Shown here piece by piece: positions 11,579 to 23,458 of a stretch of 64,000 nt of DNA; position 1 is the stretch's first letter, and each line of letters starts with the position of its first letter. The stretch comes from Chamaecrista fasciculata (taxonomy: Eukaryota; Streptophyta; Magnoliopsida; Fabales; Fabaceae). The notes below the pieces were generated by a model that made no database searches, was not told the origin of the DNA, and worked only from the letters and a program-made list of their open reading frames with translations. Position numbers and translations under genes: made by a program. The stretch covers positions 479,819 to 543,818 of the forward strand of contig QANZ01019395.1 in assembly GCA_003254925.1 (NCBI GenBank). Reading direction: 5' to 3'.

Positions 11579-12055
11579 TTTTCTCTCAAGTTTTCTTCAA
11601 CCAGATCGATCAGAACTCAGAGAAGAGGAACTCAATATATATATATGGATTTATTGAAATCCAAAGTCAACACTTCACACCCAAGGAGACAGATGAGAAG
11701 GAAAAAAAATTGCACATCCTATTTTATAATTAAAAGATTAAAAAACAAAGATGGTTGAAAATTTGGGACACTAATCTGTAACTACATTAGGCAAGTTGAT
11801 TTTGATCCTATCCTAAAATCTAATAAGCATACAAAATGAAACGCAAAAAAGGGATGAGTTACATTTAAGGAAACGGAGTCAAAAAGTCTTAATGAGTGAG
11901 ACCATATATTTATTAGAGAGGACAGAACAGAAAGTGAAAATTACGTGTAACCTATTAATTTCTAGCCATTACCATTTACCAAAGCCCAATATAGTTAGTA
12001 AATAATGAAAACAGATCCTTCAGTGTATATATATATTAGCTCATTTGGATACTTC
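11579..12055. other. STP14 promoter/leader region and spacer
   Basis: This stretch lies upstream of the STP14 start codon on the minus strand. The 5' leader immediately before the ATG is CT/GA-rich, with an AT-repeat (tatatatata, about 11634-11646) that could serve as a TATA element. No other gene is seen. Confidence 0.4.
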
Positions 12056-12240
12056 ATTTTTTTTTAATAATTTAAGAGTATACACCGTTAACCGTAACTA
12101 ATTCTTTAGTCACAAGTCCTTTACTCAAGGTTAAAATATTGGCCACATAATATTTTTCATATAAAAGTAAAATTTGAACCTTCACCACTTAATTAAGAGA
12201 TCAAGTGAAGAACTACTAAGTCACATGTAATTATAATTAA
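12056..12240. repeat. Dispersed repeat, copy 2
   Basis: It matches the repeat at 10745-10875 ('agtatacaccgttaaccgtaactaattc ... actcaaggttaaaatattggccaca') and extends further, with 'taaaatttgaaccttcacca' downstream. No coding frame. Confidence 0.4.
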
Positions 12241-12299
12241 TTTTTATAGTCCTATACTTTCTTGTTCTAATAAATCTGTTTTGGTAGAAAATTTGATTG

Positions 12300-12450
12300 G
12301 CCAAAGTTCTATTTTGGTCCCCCAGTTATGCTTCTTGTTCCAAATAGGTCCCTCTGTTATTTTTTGTTCCATATTGGTCCCCCAGTTATGCAAAACTTAA
12401 AAAAGTTGGTTCCTCTAACGTTTTCCATCTATTTTTCCGTTAAAAATAGA
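12300..12450. repeat. Single arm of a 'TTTGGTCCCCCAGTTATG' repeat
   Basis: Three iterated units (tattttggtcccccagttatg, aataggtccctctgttat, atattggtcccccagttatg) are present, like one arm of the foldback elements elsewhere in the window. No matching inverted arm follows. Confidence 0.4.
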
Positions 12451-12584
12451 GGAAAAATAAACTTTCATTCCCAAAAGTTTTATTTTCTTATATTAAGGTC
12501 CTTTTCTTTTTATAATAGGATCAAAACATACGAAAATGAAGTAAATTAAGATTTTAAGTGAATTTACCCAAAAATACAAAATAA

Positions 12585-12613
12585 ATCTCTCTCTCTGATT
12601 CCCCCTCTCTCTG

Positions 12614-12677
<64 letters not shown>

Positions 12678-12678
12678 C
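12585..12678. repeat. (CT)n followed by (CA)n microsatellite
   Basis: Interrupted CT repeats run from about 12586, become a pure CT tract from about 12618 to 12657, then turn into CA repeats to about 12676. Confidence 0.9.
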
Positions 12679-13037
12679 TTAGCCGTCGTCATCCAACCTT
12701 TCTCCACCTTCCACGGCGCCATCGACGACCTCCTCTTCGGCCACGTCACCTACGTCACCCCATCGACGCTCCCCTCTCCAACGGCTCCGCCTCCGAATCC
12801 TCCACCCTCATCGCCACCGTCGCCGATTTCATCCGCTCAGGCACCATCATTGTTGGAATAATAAAAGGTGACGTGGCCGAAGAGGAGGTCATCGACAGCG
12901 TCNCTCTCTCTCTCTCTCTCCTTAGCCTCCGTCATCCAACCTTTCTCCACCTTCCACGACGCTGTCGATGACCTCCTCTTCGGCCACGTCCACCTTTTAT
13001 TATTCCAACAATGATGGTGCCGGAGCGGATGAAATCA
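12679..13037. pseudogene. Rearranged gene-like fragment with direct and inverted copies around an N
   Basis: The GC-rich segment 12679-12902 reads like coding DNA in parts. One frame gives STFHGAIDDLLFGHV; another, after a frame change, gives SNGSASESSTLIATVADF and later GDVAEEEVID. After one undetermined base (12903) and a CT run, 12921-12990 repeats the first part directly. The segment 12954-13037 is then the reverse complement of about 12826-12903. I do not recognise the protein. The rearrangement may be real or an assembly artefact at the gap. Confidence 0.4.
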
Positions 13038-13059
13038 GATCGATGAGTAAAAAATTTAA

Positions 13060-13455
13060 GTGTAAATTACATTTTGGTATCCTATTTTATGAACCAATTC
13101 CACTTTGATACCCTGTTCTTTCAAAAGTGACACTTTGGTACCCAGTTCTATGGACCAATTTCACTTTGATACCCTGTTCTTTGCATCATTAATACTTTGG
13201 TTCCTTATTTTATGGTCTGATTTCACTTTAATATCTTGTTCTATGAGTAAAAACGGGGTACTAAAGTGAAATCGGTCCATTGAACAGGGTACCAAAGTAT
13301 TAACGGTGCAAAGAACAGGGTATCAAAATGTCACTTTTGAAAGAACAGGGTACCAAAATGTTAACGGAGCAAGGTACCAAAGTGTCACTTTTGAAAGAAT
13401 AGGGTACCAAAGTGAAATTGGTTCATAAAACAGGGTACCAAAGTGTAATTTACCC
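13060..13455. mobile_element. Mutator-like foldback element with perfect 9-bp target duplication
   Basis: The ends gtgtaaattacattttggta and (reverse complement) gggtaaattacactttggta form inverted repeats. The arms iterate 'ccaatttcactttgataccctgttc' units. The flanking 9-mers 13051-13059 and 13456-13464 are identical (aaaatttaa). It is 396 bp long and carries no ORF. Confidence 0.75.
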
Positions 13456-13671
13456 AAAATTTAAAATGCCACATGCAACCTCAAGAGTCAAGAGTGAGTG
13501 AGTGACATTCACATTACGCAAAATAGGCAAACAGAGATAAACAAAAGGACGAAACGACAGATAGAAGAAACTGAAGAAATTAAATGAGAGCAGTGCTAAT
13601 ATCTCAAGTCTTCTTCTTCTTTAAATTCATCGAACTCTTCCTCTTCTTCGCCTCTCTCAAGCGCTCATATT

Positions 13672-13870
13672 ACTCTCTGTCTCGTGGCTGGAGTCTGGCG
13701 ATACATTATATGAGTGAGTAATATTTTACAATCTCCTCTATTCTGCTATCGCCTCTCAAGTCTCATCTCTCTCTCTCTCTCTCTCTCTCGTGACTGGAGT
13801 CTGGAGATGATACATTATATAAGTGAGTTTCTTTTTTATTAGTACTTTATGATCTGCTCTATTCTGCAAG
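13672..13870. repeat. Imperfect tandem duplication of about 115 bp
   Basis: 'ctcgtggctggagtctggcgatacattatatgagtgag ... ctcctctattctgc' (13680-13747) recurs as 'ctcgtgactggagtctggagatgatacattatataagtgag ... ctgctctattctgc' (13788-13867). A CT microsatellite (13768-13788) separates the copies. Confidence 0.7.
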
Positions 13871-14282
13871 TAGCCCCCCCCAAATTTCAGTAATATAGTA
13901 AATATGTATACAAAATACTTACTAATGTAGTTTGTAGCTTGGTGGTGACATGGTTGGCCCCCAACCCTTTGGCAAGGGTTCGAGTCTAAGCGCCCCCCCA
14001 CTCCCATAATTTGAAATTCACTTATTTTCTTATGGCTAAAAGTAAATTTTATTCCCTCACATGTTTATTTCTTTTCAATCTGATCCCTTTTATATGAATA
14101 TTTCATTTATTAAACTTCATAATATCATATATTTCAATTTTTTTATCTCATATTATAAATTAATTACATATTTTACATACATATTTTATTTATATATAAT
14201 ATAATTAAATATTTTTTAATATATAATTATTATATGGAACAAATGCCCCCCTATGAGCAATTTCTAGCTCCGTCTCTGGCAA
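13871..14282 (+). mobile_element. AT-rich element with tRNA-like pol III boxes, unclassified
   Basis: Near the left end are a box-A-like tagcttggtggtga (13934-13947) and a box-B-like GGTTCGAGTCT (13977-13987), as in tRNA-derived SINEs. C-runs occur at both ends (tagccccccccaaatttc near 13870; gcccccctatgagcaatttctagctccgtctctgg near 14245-14280). The interior is AT-rich. A target duplication was not found, so the limits are approximate. Confidence 0.35.
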
Positions 14283-14514
14283 GTATGAACATGTGGTTGT
14301 ATTCTGGTTTTTTAGTGTTTGGTGTTACTGACTAACAAGTAATATGACTCTCAATCTCTCTCAATCAAGGTCTTCCAAGAAACAGATGTGAGCACCCGCT
14401 TCTGGTTTCGAGGGAGGTATAGAAAACTGTCGAAGAGAATAAGCTAAGGTGGTGTTTGCTCTGTGAAAACCTTTTTTTTATTTTTTTAACTTTCTTATTT
14501 TTGTTTCTTTAAAA

Positions 14515-14869
14515 GGCCAAAGTCCTTGGTCCTTCATGTTTCTTCAAAGTTTTGTTTTGGTTCCTCAATTTTTTTTCGTTCTGTTTTGATCCTTTATGTT
14601 TGCTCAAGGTTCCGTTTTGGTCCCTCAAGCTTTTTTGGTTCTTTTCTTGTCCCTCATGTTTGCTCAACGTTCCATTTTGGTCCCTCAAGTTGAGGGACCA
14701 AAACAGAAATTTGAGCAAACATGAGGGACCAAAACAAAACTTTGTGAAAATATAAGGGATCAAAACGGAACTTTGAGTAAACATGAGGAACCAAAACGGA
14801 ACAAAAAAAGTTTGAGGGACCAAAACATAACTTTGAACAAACATGAGGGACTAAAATAGGACTTTGCCC
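14515..14869. mobile_element. Mutator-like foldback element ('ggtccctcatgtttgctcaa' units)
   Basis: The left end ggccaaagtccttggtcc and the reverse complement of the right end gggcaaagtcctattttagtcc pair. The arms iterate 'gttttggtccctcatgtttgctcaa'. The flanking words tctttaaaa and tcttaaaat differ by one base shift, a possible decayed 9-bp duplication. Confidence 0.6.
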
Positions 14870-15039
14870 TCTTAAAATGATTTTTATTTTCAAAATTTTA
14901 ATATTTAGAAAATATGTTTTGTCAAAATATAATTTTGAAAATGAAAAAATCAAAATACGTTTGGTTAGCAAATTTTGAAATAATATGGAAATATACTTAT
15001 GTATTGATCATACATGAGTAGCGCGTGCAGGGTATTTTG

Positions 15040-15302
15040 AAAGCATACAATCATCCATTTGCATTGACATACTTTGAGTTGAGATATCAATGTGGGTGGC
15101 TTTTCTTCCCGTAGCCTTCGTTACAGCAAGTTTCAAGAGAATTACTACTTATTGTGGCAAAAACAATAGCAATGCAGAAGCGACGTCATTGGAATCTCAT
15201 ACTGAAGCCTCTAATGATGATGATGATCAACAAATGCTTACTTCCAAGCAAGTTGCTAAAACCGACTTTGTTTTAGCCCCATTGTGGTTTATAACACAGG
15301 TT
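15040..15302 (+). pseudogene. SLC35F5/EamA-type transporter exon relic, frameshifted
   Basis: A frame ILKAYNHPFALTYF starting just after a TGCAG acceptor-like site (about 15026) breaks near 15075-15090. It resumes in another frame as MWVAFLPVAF, then a hydrophilic loop, then KTDFVLAPLWFITQ, ending at a donor-like CAG|GTTAAG (15299-15300). This order matches the loop region of plant solute carrier 35 F5-like (DMT superfamily) proteins as I recall them. No upstream or downstream exons are recognisable, so it is a fragment rather than a working gene. Confidence 0.5.
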
Positions 15303-16766
15303 AAGTTAAACATCACGCATCACTAAATACATACATATATATTTCAAACATGGTCTTGCAACTGGCAAAGGAATTACCAATCTCAAACATCAATGTTGAA
15401 TCTGACTCTTGTGTTACGAGAACAAGTGTGAGCAATGCAACGATAATACACTCAACCAGGAGAGAGCCTTGAATGTAGAGTCTGGAATATAATAGTGGTG
15501 TCGATGAATGAGCACATCCCCCATCATTGCCATTGGTATGTTCAGCGACGAGCCTATTGTAGCCACTAATATATAAATTCAAGAAAAAGGTATGGGTAGC
15601 CACTTTGTTGACGAGGTTCATGCTGTCATATGTTTTCCTATTTTAAGAAAAAAAGAGTATGTGATCACTCTTAGTCATGATATATACAAATACTTTTTTA
15701 CTTAGGGTCAAAATATTTTTATTTTCTTTTCTGTACATATGTTTTCCTTTTTGATTATATTAATTAGTAGCTATTTAAGTCGTTCTTCATCTTTCTCTAT
15801 TTTTATTTTCAAATTATCAAATAAATTGCTCACTTTTTTCTCTTTCAATTTTCTTCTTATTAACACATGATTTCAAAGCTATTATATAGGGACTAGGGGT
15901 ATTCAAGTTGAATTGGGGGGTAGGGTTTAATCACTTTAATGCATGTTGGTTCACACTTATTATTTTATTTAATAAGTTGGATTGAAGAAGAATTGGATTA
16001 AAGAAAACAACTCAAATTATAATTAACAAATTGCTGAGGGAAATACAGAAAATTTTCAAAAGATCCAATTCATGAACAAAATTACGAGATATTCATAAGT
16101 AGATAAAAACTCTCTATATATGACCAAAAGAAAAGAAAAGAAAAAAGATTCCCATATCCGTTTCCAATCTAACAATTGAAAATTATTGGGCAGAGATGAA
16201 AATGACATTTAGTAAAAATTAGTAAAGCCAAAAACTAATGGCTCAATTAATATGAAATATCATCTGAAATTCATTCAACAAACTCTAGAGCACCATCAAA
16301 TCTTTCACATTTCACAACATGAGCTCTTGTTATGAACTAAAGGCTAAGATTATACTCCATTTCTTCAAAAGAATGCCACAAATTAAGTCATGTACTCGTG
16401 TCTAATCTAAAAAGAATGACAATTAGACGAAAAAAATTAGTTAAAAAAAAATCAAGAGGATGAGCACATCACCCGTGACCGTTAGTCTATCTATTTCCTT
16501 AAGGTCTACATGAAACCTTCCCTTCAGAACCTCTATATCCATCTCAACCTGTACCCCTCCAAAAATATGGAAAAAGAAAATATAAGAAATAAGGAAACAA
16601 AAAAGGCTTATGAGGAAAGAATGCAAGTCTTCCATGTCCAAAAGGAAGCAAGATTAATTGCAAAGAAAAAGATCAAAGGATGGAAAAGGATAAATCGTGT
16701 AGCAGACCTGGGCTCCTGGTACTAAGGTTGCTTAACATAATAATAAAATATAGGCACAAACAATTG
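15303..16766. other. Spacer between the transporter relic and the GT31 gene
   Basis: A frame on the minus strand at 15313-15621 has a hydrophobic patch but no recognisable family. Near 15893 'taggggtattcaagttgaattgg' resembles the TAGGG-type terminus of the element at 33204-33699, suggesting a truncated relative. The segment next to 16767 should be the 3' UTR of the GT31 gene. Confidence 0.35.
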
Positions 16767-19700
16767 CTACTCATCAGATTCCAGAGTTGGGCTCTTTGAG
16801 CAGCTCTCCTTCTGATGGAGTTCAAGCATTTTCTGTTCTGGATTACACAGGCCTATAGGGAAACAAATGTCAGATTAACAAAAAAATTTATTTTCCTTTA
16901 GTTCACACTGCAGATCTCAACATAAAATCATTAAATACAACAATTAAAGAATCACAGACACATTAGTAGTCTGTATCTAAAATCGCATCAGCCAGAAGAA
17001 CGAAAGGGTTCTATTTTGCTGAACATATCTTCAAGCCCCAATCTCAAATATTTGTAAGATCATTATTAAATCCTAGGCATAAACAAATTGAAGACACCTA
17101 ATAGGCTTACGACTGTTTTAAGGCACATGCAGAAACATTTAAGGAAGATCAGATTTTTGTGGTATAGAAAGGTACAAGATGACATTGGGATTTGGGAAGC
17201 TTGCAATAGTTTTTCTCTATCTATCATAAGCCCAGCAAAACCTTAGAAAAATGATTATAAAGTCCATCAGTTTTCAGCTGTGCTGGGGTGCAATTTTGAT
17301 AACAGTCCAAACCTCCAAATAATTAAAAGAGAGAAAAGATTGAAAAGGAGAGTAACAAGGACCACCTTAGATACAGAAAATAATAAATTCGAAGGTGTAT
17401 GGCTACTGGAAACAAGTCTGATATATGAGCTAAACAACAATCCTAGTAGCTATTTGATATGGGCCTAGCTGCTGCCAATGCCCACTCTGACTTATTCTAA
17501 GAGGATTAAGAGGCCCAACAACGTGCTGGTCTATTCTAGGAGGCCCAAGACCAGTCTAGCTCCAACATAGCTAAGAAGGTTTTGTACGTGGCTAGTTCTT
17601 TAGGGGTTGCTTTGTGTTATTGTTATTTCCTTATGTTCTGTTATTGCTTCCCTATGTTATTTATTGTCCTTTGTTGCTTTATGTTAGGAATTGAATTAGC
17701 GGGCTAGTGCCTGATTGCAAGTAGGAGAGTATTGTAAACCCACTAACGCATGTTTTCCTTAAAGAGGAAGATTCTAACAATTTTTTTTTTTCTAGTGACT
17801 GATAGGCGATAGGTTCAGTATAGATACACCTAGTTCCATTGTTGTTGGCATTCAGAATTATTAATCCAGTATTCTCTTTGCTTTCCAAGTGTTGAGATTG
17901 AGATTTGAGATCCTCTCACTTGCGCCTCCTACCTTTTACTATTCAATCAAAAAATGATCCACTAACTGCCTAAAACATGAATAACTAAAGATAAGGATGG
18001 TAAGAGCTTGTGTTATCTGTCATGCTCCCCTGTGCTCAGAACATGTACAGTGTGGCAAAGCCTAATAGCTTCTTTTGCTGCCTTATCTCATCATCCCTTG
18101 ATCCAAATGGCTTGTTCTTAACAAACTAATTCAATTTCTTGTGTATTTCAGCTAGTTCAGAGAAATCCTACAGAAACGGTACAAATTCCTTTTTCCTGAA
18201 TCTACAATTTGGGAAATGAGAAAAACCAACCTGAGCACTTTGGAATATCCCACACAGCAATAGATGTGGGCGTACAGTCTGGGGCACACAGTTGATGATT
18301 GTTTTCATGATTGACATTCATTGCGAGCATCCAAGCTCCAATGGTAACATCCTCATTGCTGAACATCCGAAAACTGTGATATGTATTATAAAATTAGGAA
18401 AAAAGATTACATTGAAGATAATATGAATTAGGGGGTGGGTAATGCACAGATGTCTAAATTAACCTCAGGCCTTTGCACATAGAGGAAGAAAAAAAAGAGA
18501 TCGAGAGTTCGCAAAGAACTATTATTTCAAGTATGAAATTAAATGGGTTAAAAAATTAAAAGGATTAAACCTGCCCATAACCACCAATGGGTTATAAAAC
18601 AAAGGTGCATGAGCACAGTGACATGATATGACTAAGCAAATATTAGATAAATATCTTACTATCTTAGCTTGTCTTCAGAAAGCAACTTTGTAAAACAAGA
18701 AATAAATTTACGAAGCCAATCCACCCAGAAGCACATGCACTTTGAAAAGAATATGAAACAGACATTAGGAATCCAGAAAATGAATATTTCTGAAAACGTC
18801 AAAAATTGAGAGAGAAATAGCAAATATACAGTATGAAAAAATAGAACAGAAACTAGGAAGGACATGCAATCACAGCTTGTTCACATTATAATTCTGTGAA
18901 GATACAGTACAAAATTTACAGAAGTTTGCATGCCCAAACATCATGAAGAGTGTCAAATTCAACTTCTACTGTAAATTATCTAAATGAGTATATCATCATA
19001 GATGGGTATGTATAATTTCCAAATTATGATGCTATTGAAGTTGGTTAAGTGAATCCAAGATTAAGTTGTGAAGAAGGATAAACTTACCTGTTATTTTTAA
19101 GAGCAACCAAGCTTGCAACAACATCAGCAGAAAGAGCATATATAGGTCCATAAGAATGAAGAAAGTACTCACTTCCGAGCAAATAAGATAGTGGTTCATA
19201 CCTGAAAGATTTTATCAGTAAATAACTATACAGGGCAAAGAAGTAAGAACAACGCTGGTTATAGTTAAAACCTTTAATTTTACAAATATAACTGTACTAT
19301 ATAGAAAATATAATTAGCACTTCCAATGAAAAATCGGCTAAGCAATACTTATGGCACCAAAAATCCTAGATGATTTTATATTTGATCCTTAAAAGTTTTC
19401 GGAATCAAATATATCAAATGTTTAAAATGTTTTAGTTAAGTTGTTTAGTGACTCAGGTTTATTTACTTCCACACTATACACAAGGAGGGAATCAAACAAA
19501 AACAAAATGTTTAATGGATATGTAACCAATATTGGAACTGATTTACAACTTTATAAAACATAATGGCAAAAGACATAATTTTACGACTAGATCTTGATAT
19601 ATTCTCAACTTCTTCTTTTTTTCTTGGAACAGTGACGGGTTTGAACGCTTGATAGTACTTGTATCTCCATCCAGTTGGTGGGAAATTAATCAATCTTTGA

Positions 19701-22700
19701 AGACCAAAACAATTAATTTAGACAGACATGAACGGATCTTTTGTAGTCCAAATTATGTGCTATATAGTCCTTTAGATGCTGTCAAACTATTATGCTATGT
19801 GTTTCATGAGAGATTGCTGAAGGGAAGGACGTCAGAGGATCCAATCTCATAGACAAACCTACCCTTTATAACACATTTCTGAACTCTCTTACTACTAATT
19901 TCCCTAGTAACTTTACATGTCATTGAAACTGCCAATTAGAATCAGTACTTGCAAGTTAGACCAAACCAGCAAGTTAATTAAGACTTGAGAGAAAATCTGG
20001 AGTTTGAACCCATATGCTATTGAGGCAGTAGGTCTATCAATGTCACTTGTGAGTAGACATTTTATTTTATGCTTTGTTGAACCAGATTGGCTAAGTCCTC
20101 TTAACTCCGTCACAAAGTCTTTTGGTCTTAATGTTTTGTTGCATCATCAAGTAACAAAGGTTAAATAGAACGGACCTCTTCTATTATTATGCAATTATAA
20201 CAGTAACCTTAGGTCTTTATGTTGGGTCTCCAATCTGGTTCACAGAAATGAGAATAAAAAAAAAGTTCTTTGAAGGGTAAGCAGTAACATCAAATTGGAA
20301 ATACAAAGCCCAAACAACCATATAGATAAAATATGCAACCTAAGCTGAACTAACCATTTGAGCTTTGGGTCAGTGAAAACAGGGCCCTTTTTCATGCATC
20401 CTATGTAAGTCTGAGGGTGATTCCGCTCTTTTGCAAGTAGCAAGGAAAGACGATCTGACAAGAAATTGAAATTGATCACCATTAGTCTTAATCAAGGAGA
20501 AAAAAACCCTCACATAGTAAGTCCATAAATGAATTGAAGATAAGCCATGTAAATTCTAATCACCTGGCCTTAAATATATATCATCATCAGCTTTGACATA
20601 AAAATCAGCTTCAAAAAGTGCATAGGCAGCTTTGAAGAATGCTAACCTGTTAAAAATAATATATGCAACTCAGAACATACTCTACAGAAATAAAAGAACA
20701 ATCCAATTGTTTTTAACACTAACGTTTTATATGGGAGCATACGGTACTCCTCTTCAAAATCCAACTGAATGAAATCATCATATTCTGCTACTTCCCTCTG
20801 AAGAGCTGACATCTTCGATTGGTCATTTGATCTACCAATGATAAATCTAAAAGCTAAGCCAGTGGCTTCCTCCAAGCTGCAAGAAACAGTCTATTAGCAT
20901 ATTGAGTAAACTAAGATAATTTCTTTTTTTCTTTTTTCTTATTTAAAAAAAAAAAAATTGAGTCCACCGATAAATAAATAAATTGAATAGTTTCTTTTTG
21001 TCAGCCCAAGGTTGCAGGAGGCTTTTTGAGCTGAAAAGTCCAGTCATGGACGATAGATACACTAATAGACATTATTTTGATGCTCAGATTCACTTTAAAC
21101 GTCCAAAGAACCAACATAGTTTCAGTGCAATTTGAACACTATATGTATACTGTATACTTCATAAAGATATCGAATAAAATTTAATATCAGCCCTAAAATT
21201 ATTTAGAAGAAAAATAAGCATATCTTTGCAGTGAATTTGCATAAAATACACACTCAAATAGTTTTCAAGGTTATCAAGATTGGGATCTTGCAAATTATAG
21301 GGCAAGACACAAGATATATACGTGTATAAATTTTTTTAAGAATACTACTATAATAAAGTATAACTGAATACTACTATAATAAATTATCCTCAATTCTAAA
21401 TTTACTTCTCATTCTCAAGTAGCAAACTATTTCAATGATCAACAGATACTTGGGCACAACTGGAAACAAAAATTTAATACAAGAGCACTATAAGCAAAAT
21501 GAGAGATTTATAGTGACTCAAGGATGGTGATAAGAGAATGAGTGTCTCAAATTTCAAACACTATTTATAGTGACTCAAGGATGGTGATAAGGATAACGGA
21601 TGACAAAGAATCACAGATGATGAAGGAGGACAGAGCTCTACCTATTTCAAAAACCCACCCTGATCTCTAAACGTTGTTTTCAGTTCTGCCATTTGAAACA
21701 ATATCTATCCCTCCGATTTTGATAAATGCCGTGCTTTCTTTCCCAAATTTTTTTCAAAAAAATATTGCACCTAAACTGCGTTTTATCTCCAGGAGAAAAA
21801 CCAAAGTTGCTGGGATCTTGCAGGATCTTCTGGTCAAACAGTCCTGCAAAAAAATCATCATCTTATGTATTAAAGATCCTTCGAACGATTTGGCAAGGAT
21901 GGGCATATCAAGATCTCGATCTTGATAACCATGTGGTTTCCATATTAGATAAATTCCAAAAATCCTAACAAAAAGAAAAGTTTGTACTGCAGCAGAGTGT
22001 ATTAAAAGTTAACAGGAAGATTAACTAAGGGATTCACAAAAGATTTGGATAGTTGCTTTTGTCAGCCCAAGGTTGCTGGAGGCGTTTTGAGCTGGAAGGT
22101 CCAGACATGAACACTACTAAGGACAAATACACTATCATTTTGATGCTCAGATTCTCTTAAGACATCCAAATTTGCAAAAGATTTGGATAGTTGCTTTTGT
22201 CAGCCCAAGGTTGTTGCTGGAGGCTTCAACAACAACAACCCACCTAAGGCCAACTCTACATACAGGAGCCTCTAACGGCCTTCTTTGTACATGACCAAAC
22301 TATCTAAGGCATGTTTCAACTAACTTTTCTATGATAAATGCTACCCCAACTTTCTCTCTAATGCACTCATTCCTAGTATGACCACACATTCAAAGCAACA
22401 TCCTCATTTCTGCCATGTTGAATTTATGCTCATGCAATCTGTTTATCACCTAACATTCAATACCATACAATAAAACAAGTCTTATAGCTGTATCATTAAA
22501 TTTTCCCTTAAGTTTAACTGGTACTCTTCATCTATCCTGCTTGGATCTTATGGTTTACGTCATTCTCTATTTCCTCATACTTCATATAGATGTTGCATAT
22601 AATTTAATATCAGCCCAGGAATATTTGGAACGAAAAGAAAAGGAGAATCATGCAGTGAATTCTCCATGAAATTATACACTGATATTTTCCATATTAGATA

Positions 22701-23449
22701 AAATCCCAAAAATACCAATAAAAATGGAAATTTTTGTCATGCGGCAGTGCGTATTAACAGTTAACAATAAGATTCTCTAACGGATTTGGAAAAGATTTGG
22801 ACAGTTGCCTTTGTCAGCCATGGCTATGCAATTCATTTTGAGGTGAAAGTTCAGATATATATACTCATGTTTACACCACATTCATACCCAGAATCCCACA
22901 AAACATCCAATTCGCCAACAGAATAAGCATGGACCTTGCATATCACATAAGGTATGCTACATTTAGATTGTGAATAGATTCTCAATTGGGCCACACAGAG
23001 AGGAACCTTGCACGAGTAATGTATGCACAAAAGGCAGTTATTGCTGATAAAAACAGACATGAAAGTCGTAGAATGTGAATAAAAGATCTATACCGTTGGA
23101 GCCCTTGGCGATCGGGAGGCAACCAAGTCTTCCTCAATGCTTGTCGCCTACCAACAGAACCGAACCCGGTCTGAATACCCACAAACCCCATAACTTTATG
23201 CCTATTTGCCATCCCACGATTCTCATCGCTTGCACGATCGCCGCTGCCGCTGCTATGTTCCCAAACCACTCGGACCGATCTAGGGGGACTATTCAAGCAT
23301 CTAGAACCAGATATGGGTCTGAGAAAAGCGGAGATTCCAAATAGGAAACCTGAGATTCCGATGAGGAGGGAGGAGATGAGGAGGAGAGAGGATCTACGAG
23401 ACGACAATGGAGGTGGACGGGCGTAGTAGGATTTGGGGGAGAAAGGCAT
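16767..23449 (-). CDS. Beta-1,3-galactosyltransferase (GT31), B3GALT12/13/14 type, 7 exons, 344 aa
   Basis: Exons on the minus strand are 23449-23094, 20876-20724, 20646-20564, 20454-20355, 19201-19088, 18373-18231 and 16852-16767 (1035 nt, GT-AG introns, phases verified). It is a type II membrane protein: a short Ser/Arg-rich cytosolic tail, one anchor (about residues 22-43), then the galactosyltransferase domain. Seen in the sequence are [22 protein letters not shown] (near 88-109), RFIIGRS, the DxD metal/UDP-sugar motif in [11 protein letters not shown] (Asp190-192), [20 protein letters not shown] and [13 protein letters not shown]. The C-terminus has several Cys. The length matches Arabidopsis At1g53290 and At3g14960 (about 343-345 aa, recalled). 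These probably add beta-1,3-galactose in the Golgi to arabinogalactan or other glycans; the substrate of this clade is not certain. Intron 1 is 2.2 kb and full of duplications; intron 6 carries an LTR-like segment. Confidence 0.95.
17460..17955 (+). mobile_element. Solo-LTR-like segment in GT31 intron 6
   Basis: The segment has the layout of a plant Copia LTR. A CT/GG-rich start is followed by repeated 'ttattgtt/ccttatgtt' pyrimidine-rich text. Then come 'gagtattgtaaacccactaa', 'cttaaagaggaagattc' and a terminal 'attattaatccagtattctctttgctttcc'. I could not define TG...CA ends or a 5-bp target duplication, so this is a suggestion from composition and motif order. Confidence 0.35.
20990..22860. 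repeat. Tandem segmental duplications in GT31 intron 1
   Basis: The block 'tttgtcagcccaaggttg...' occurs at about 20998, 22058, 22196 and, more diverged, 22808. The accompanying 'atttaatatcagccc' block occurs near 21180 and 22600. The 'catattagataaa...' block occurs near 21941 and 22689, each time followed by 'tttggatagttgc'-type text. A smaller direct repeat (tatagtgactcaaggatggtgataag) is at about 21509 and 21563. The intron appears to have grown by serial local duplication. Confidence 0.75.
22227..22590 (-). pseudogene. RTE-type LINE fragment (C-terminal reverse transcriptase region), decayed
   Basis: Read on the minus strand, broken frames give [38 protein letters not shown], then [16 protein letters not shown] and [13 protein letters not shown]. 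This is the conserved order of the C-terminal part of plant RTE-like LINE reverse transcriptases. Stop codons and deletions interrupt it. The 3' end on this strand is a (GTT)n tail (22227-22239), typical of RTE elements. It is inserted in the third copy of the intron-1 duplication. Confidence 0.8.
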
Positions 23450-23458
23450 GGCTCATAG

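Noticed and set aside
15313..15621. Open frame of 102 codons (minus) with a hydrophobic segment
   Set aside because: No family recognised. It lies opposite and just downstream of the transporter relic and has no supporting splice or start context.
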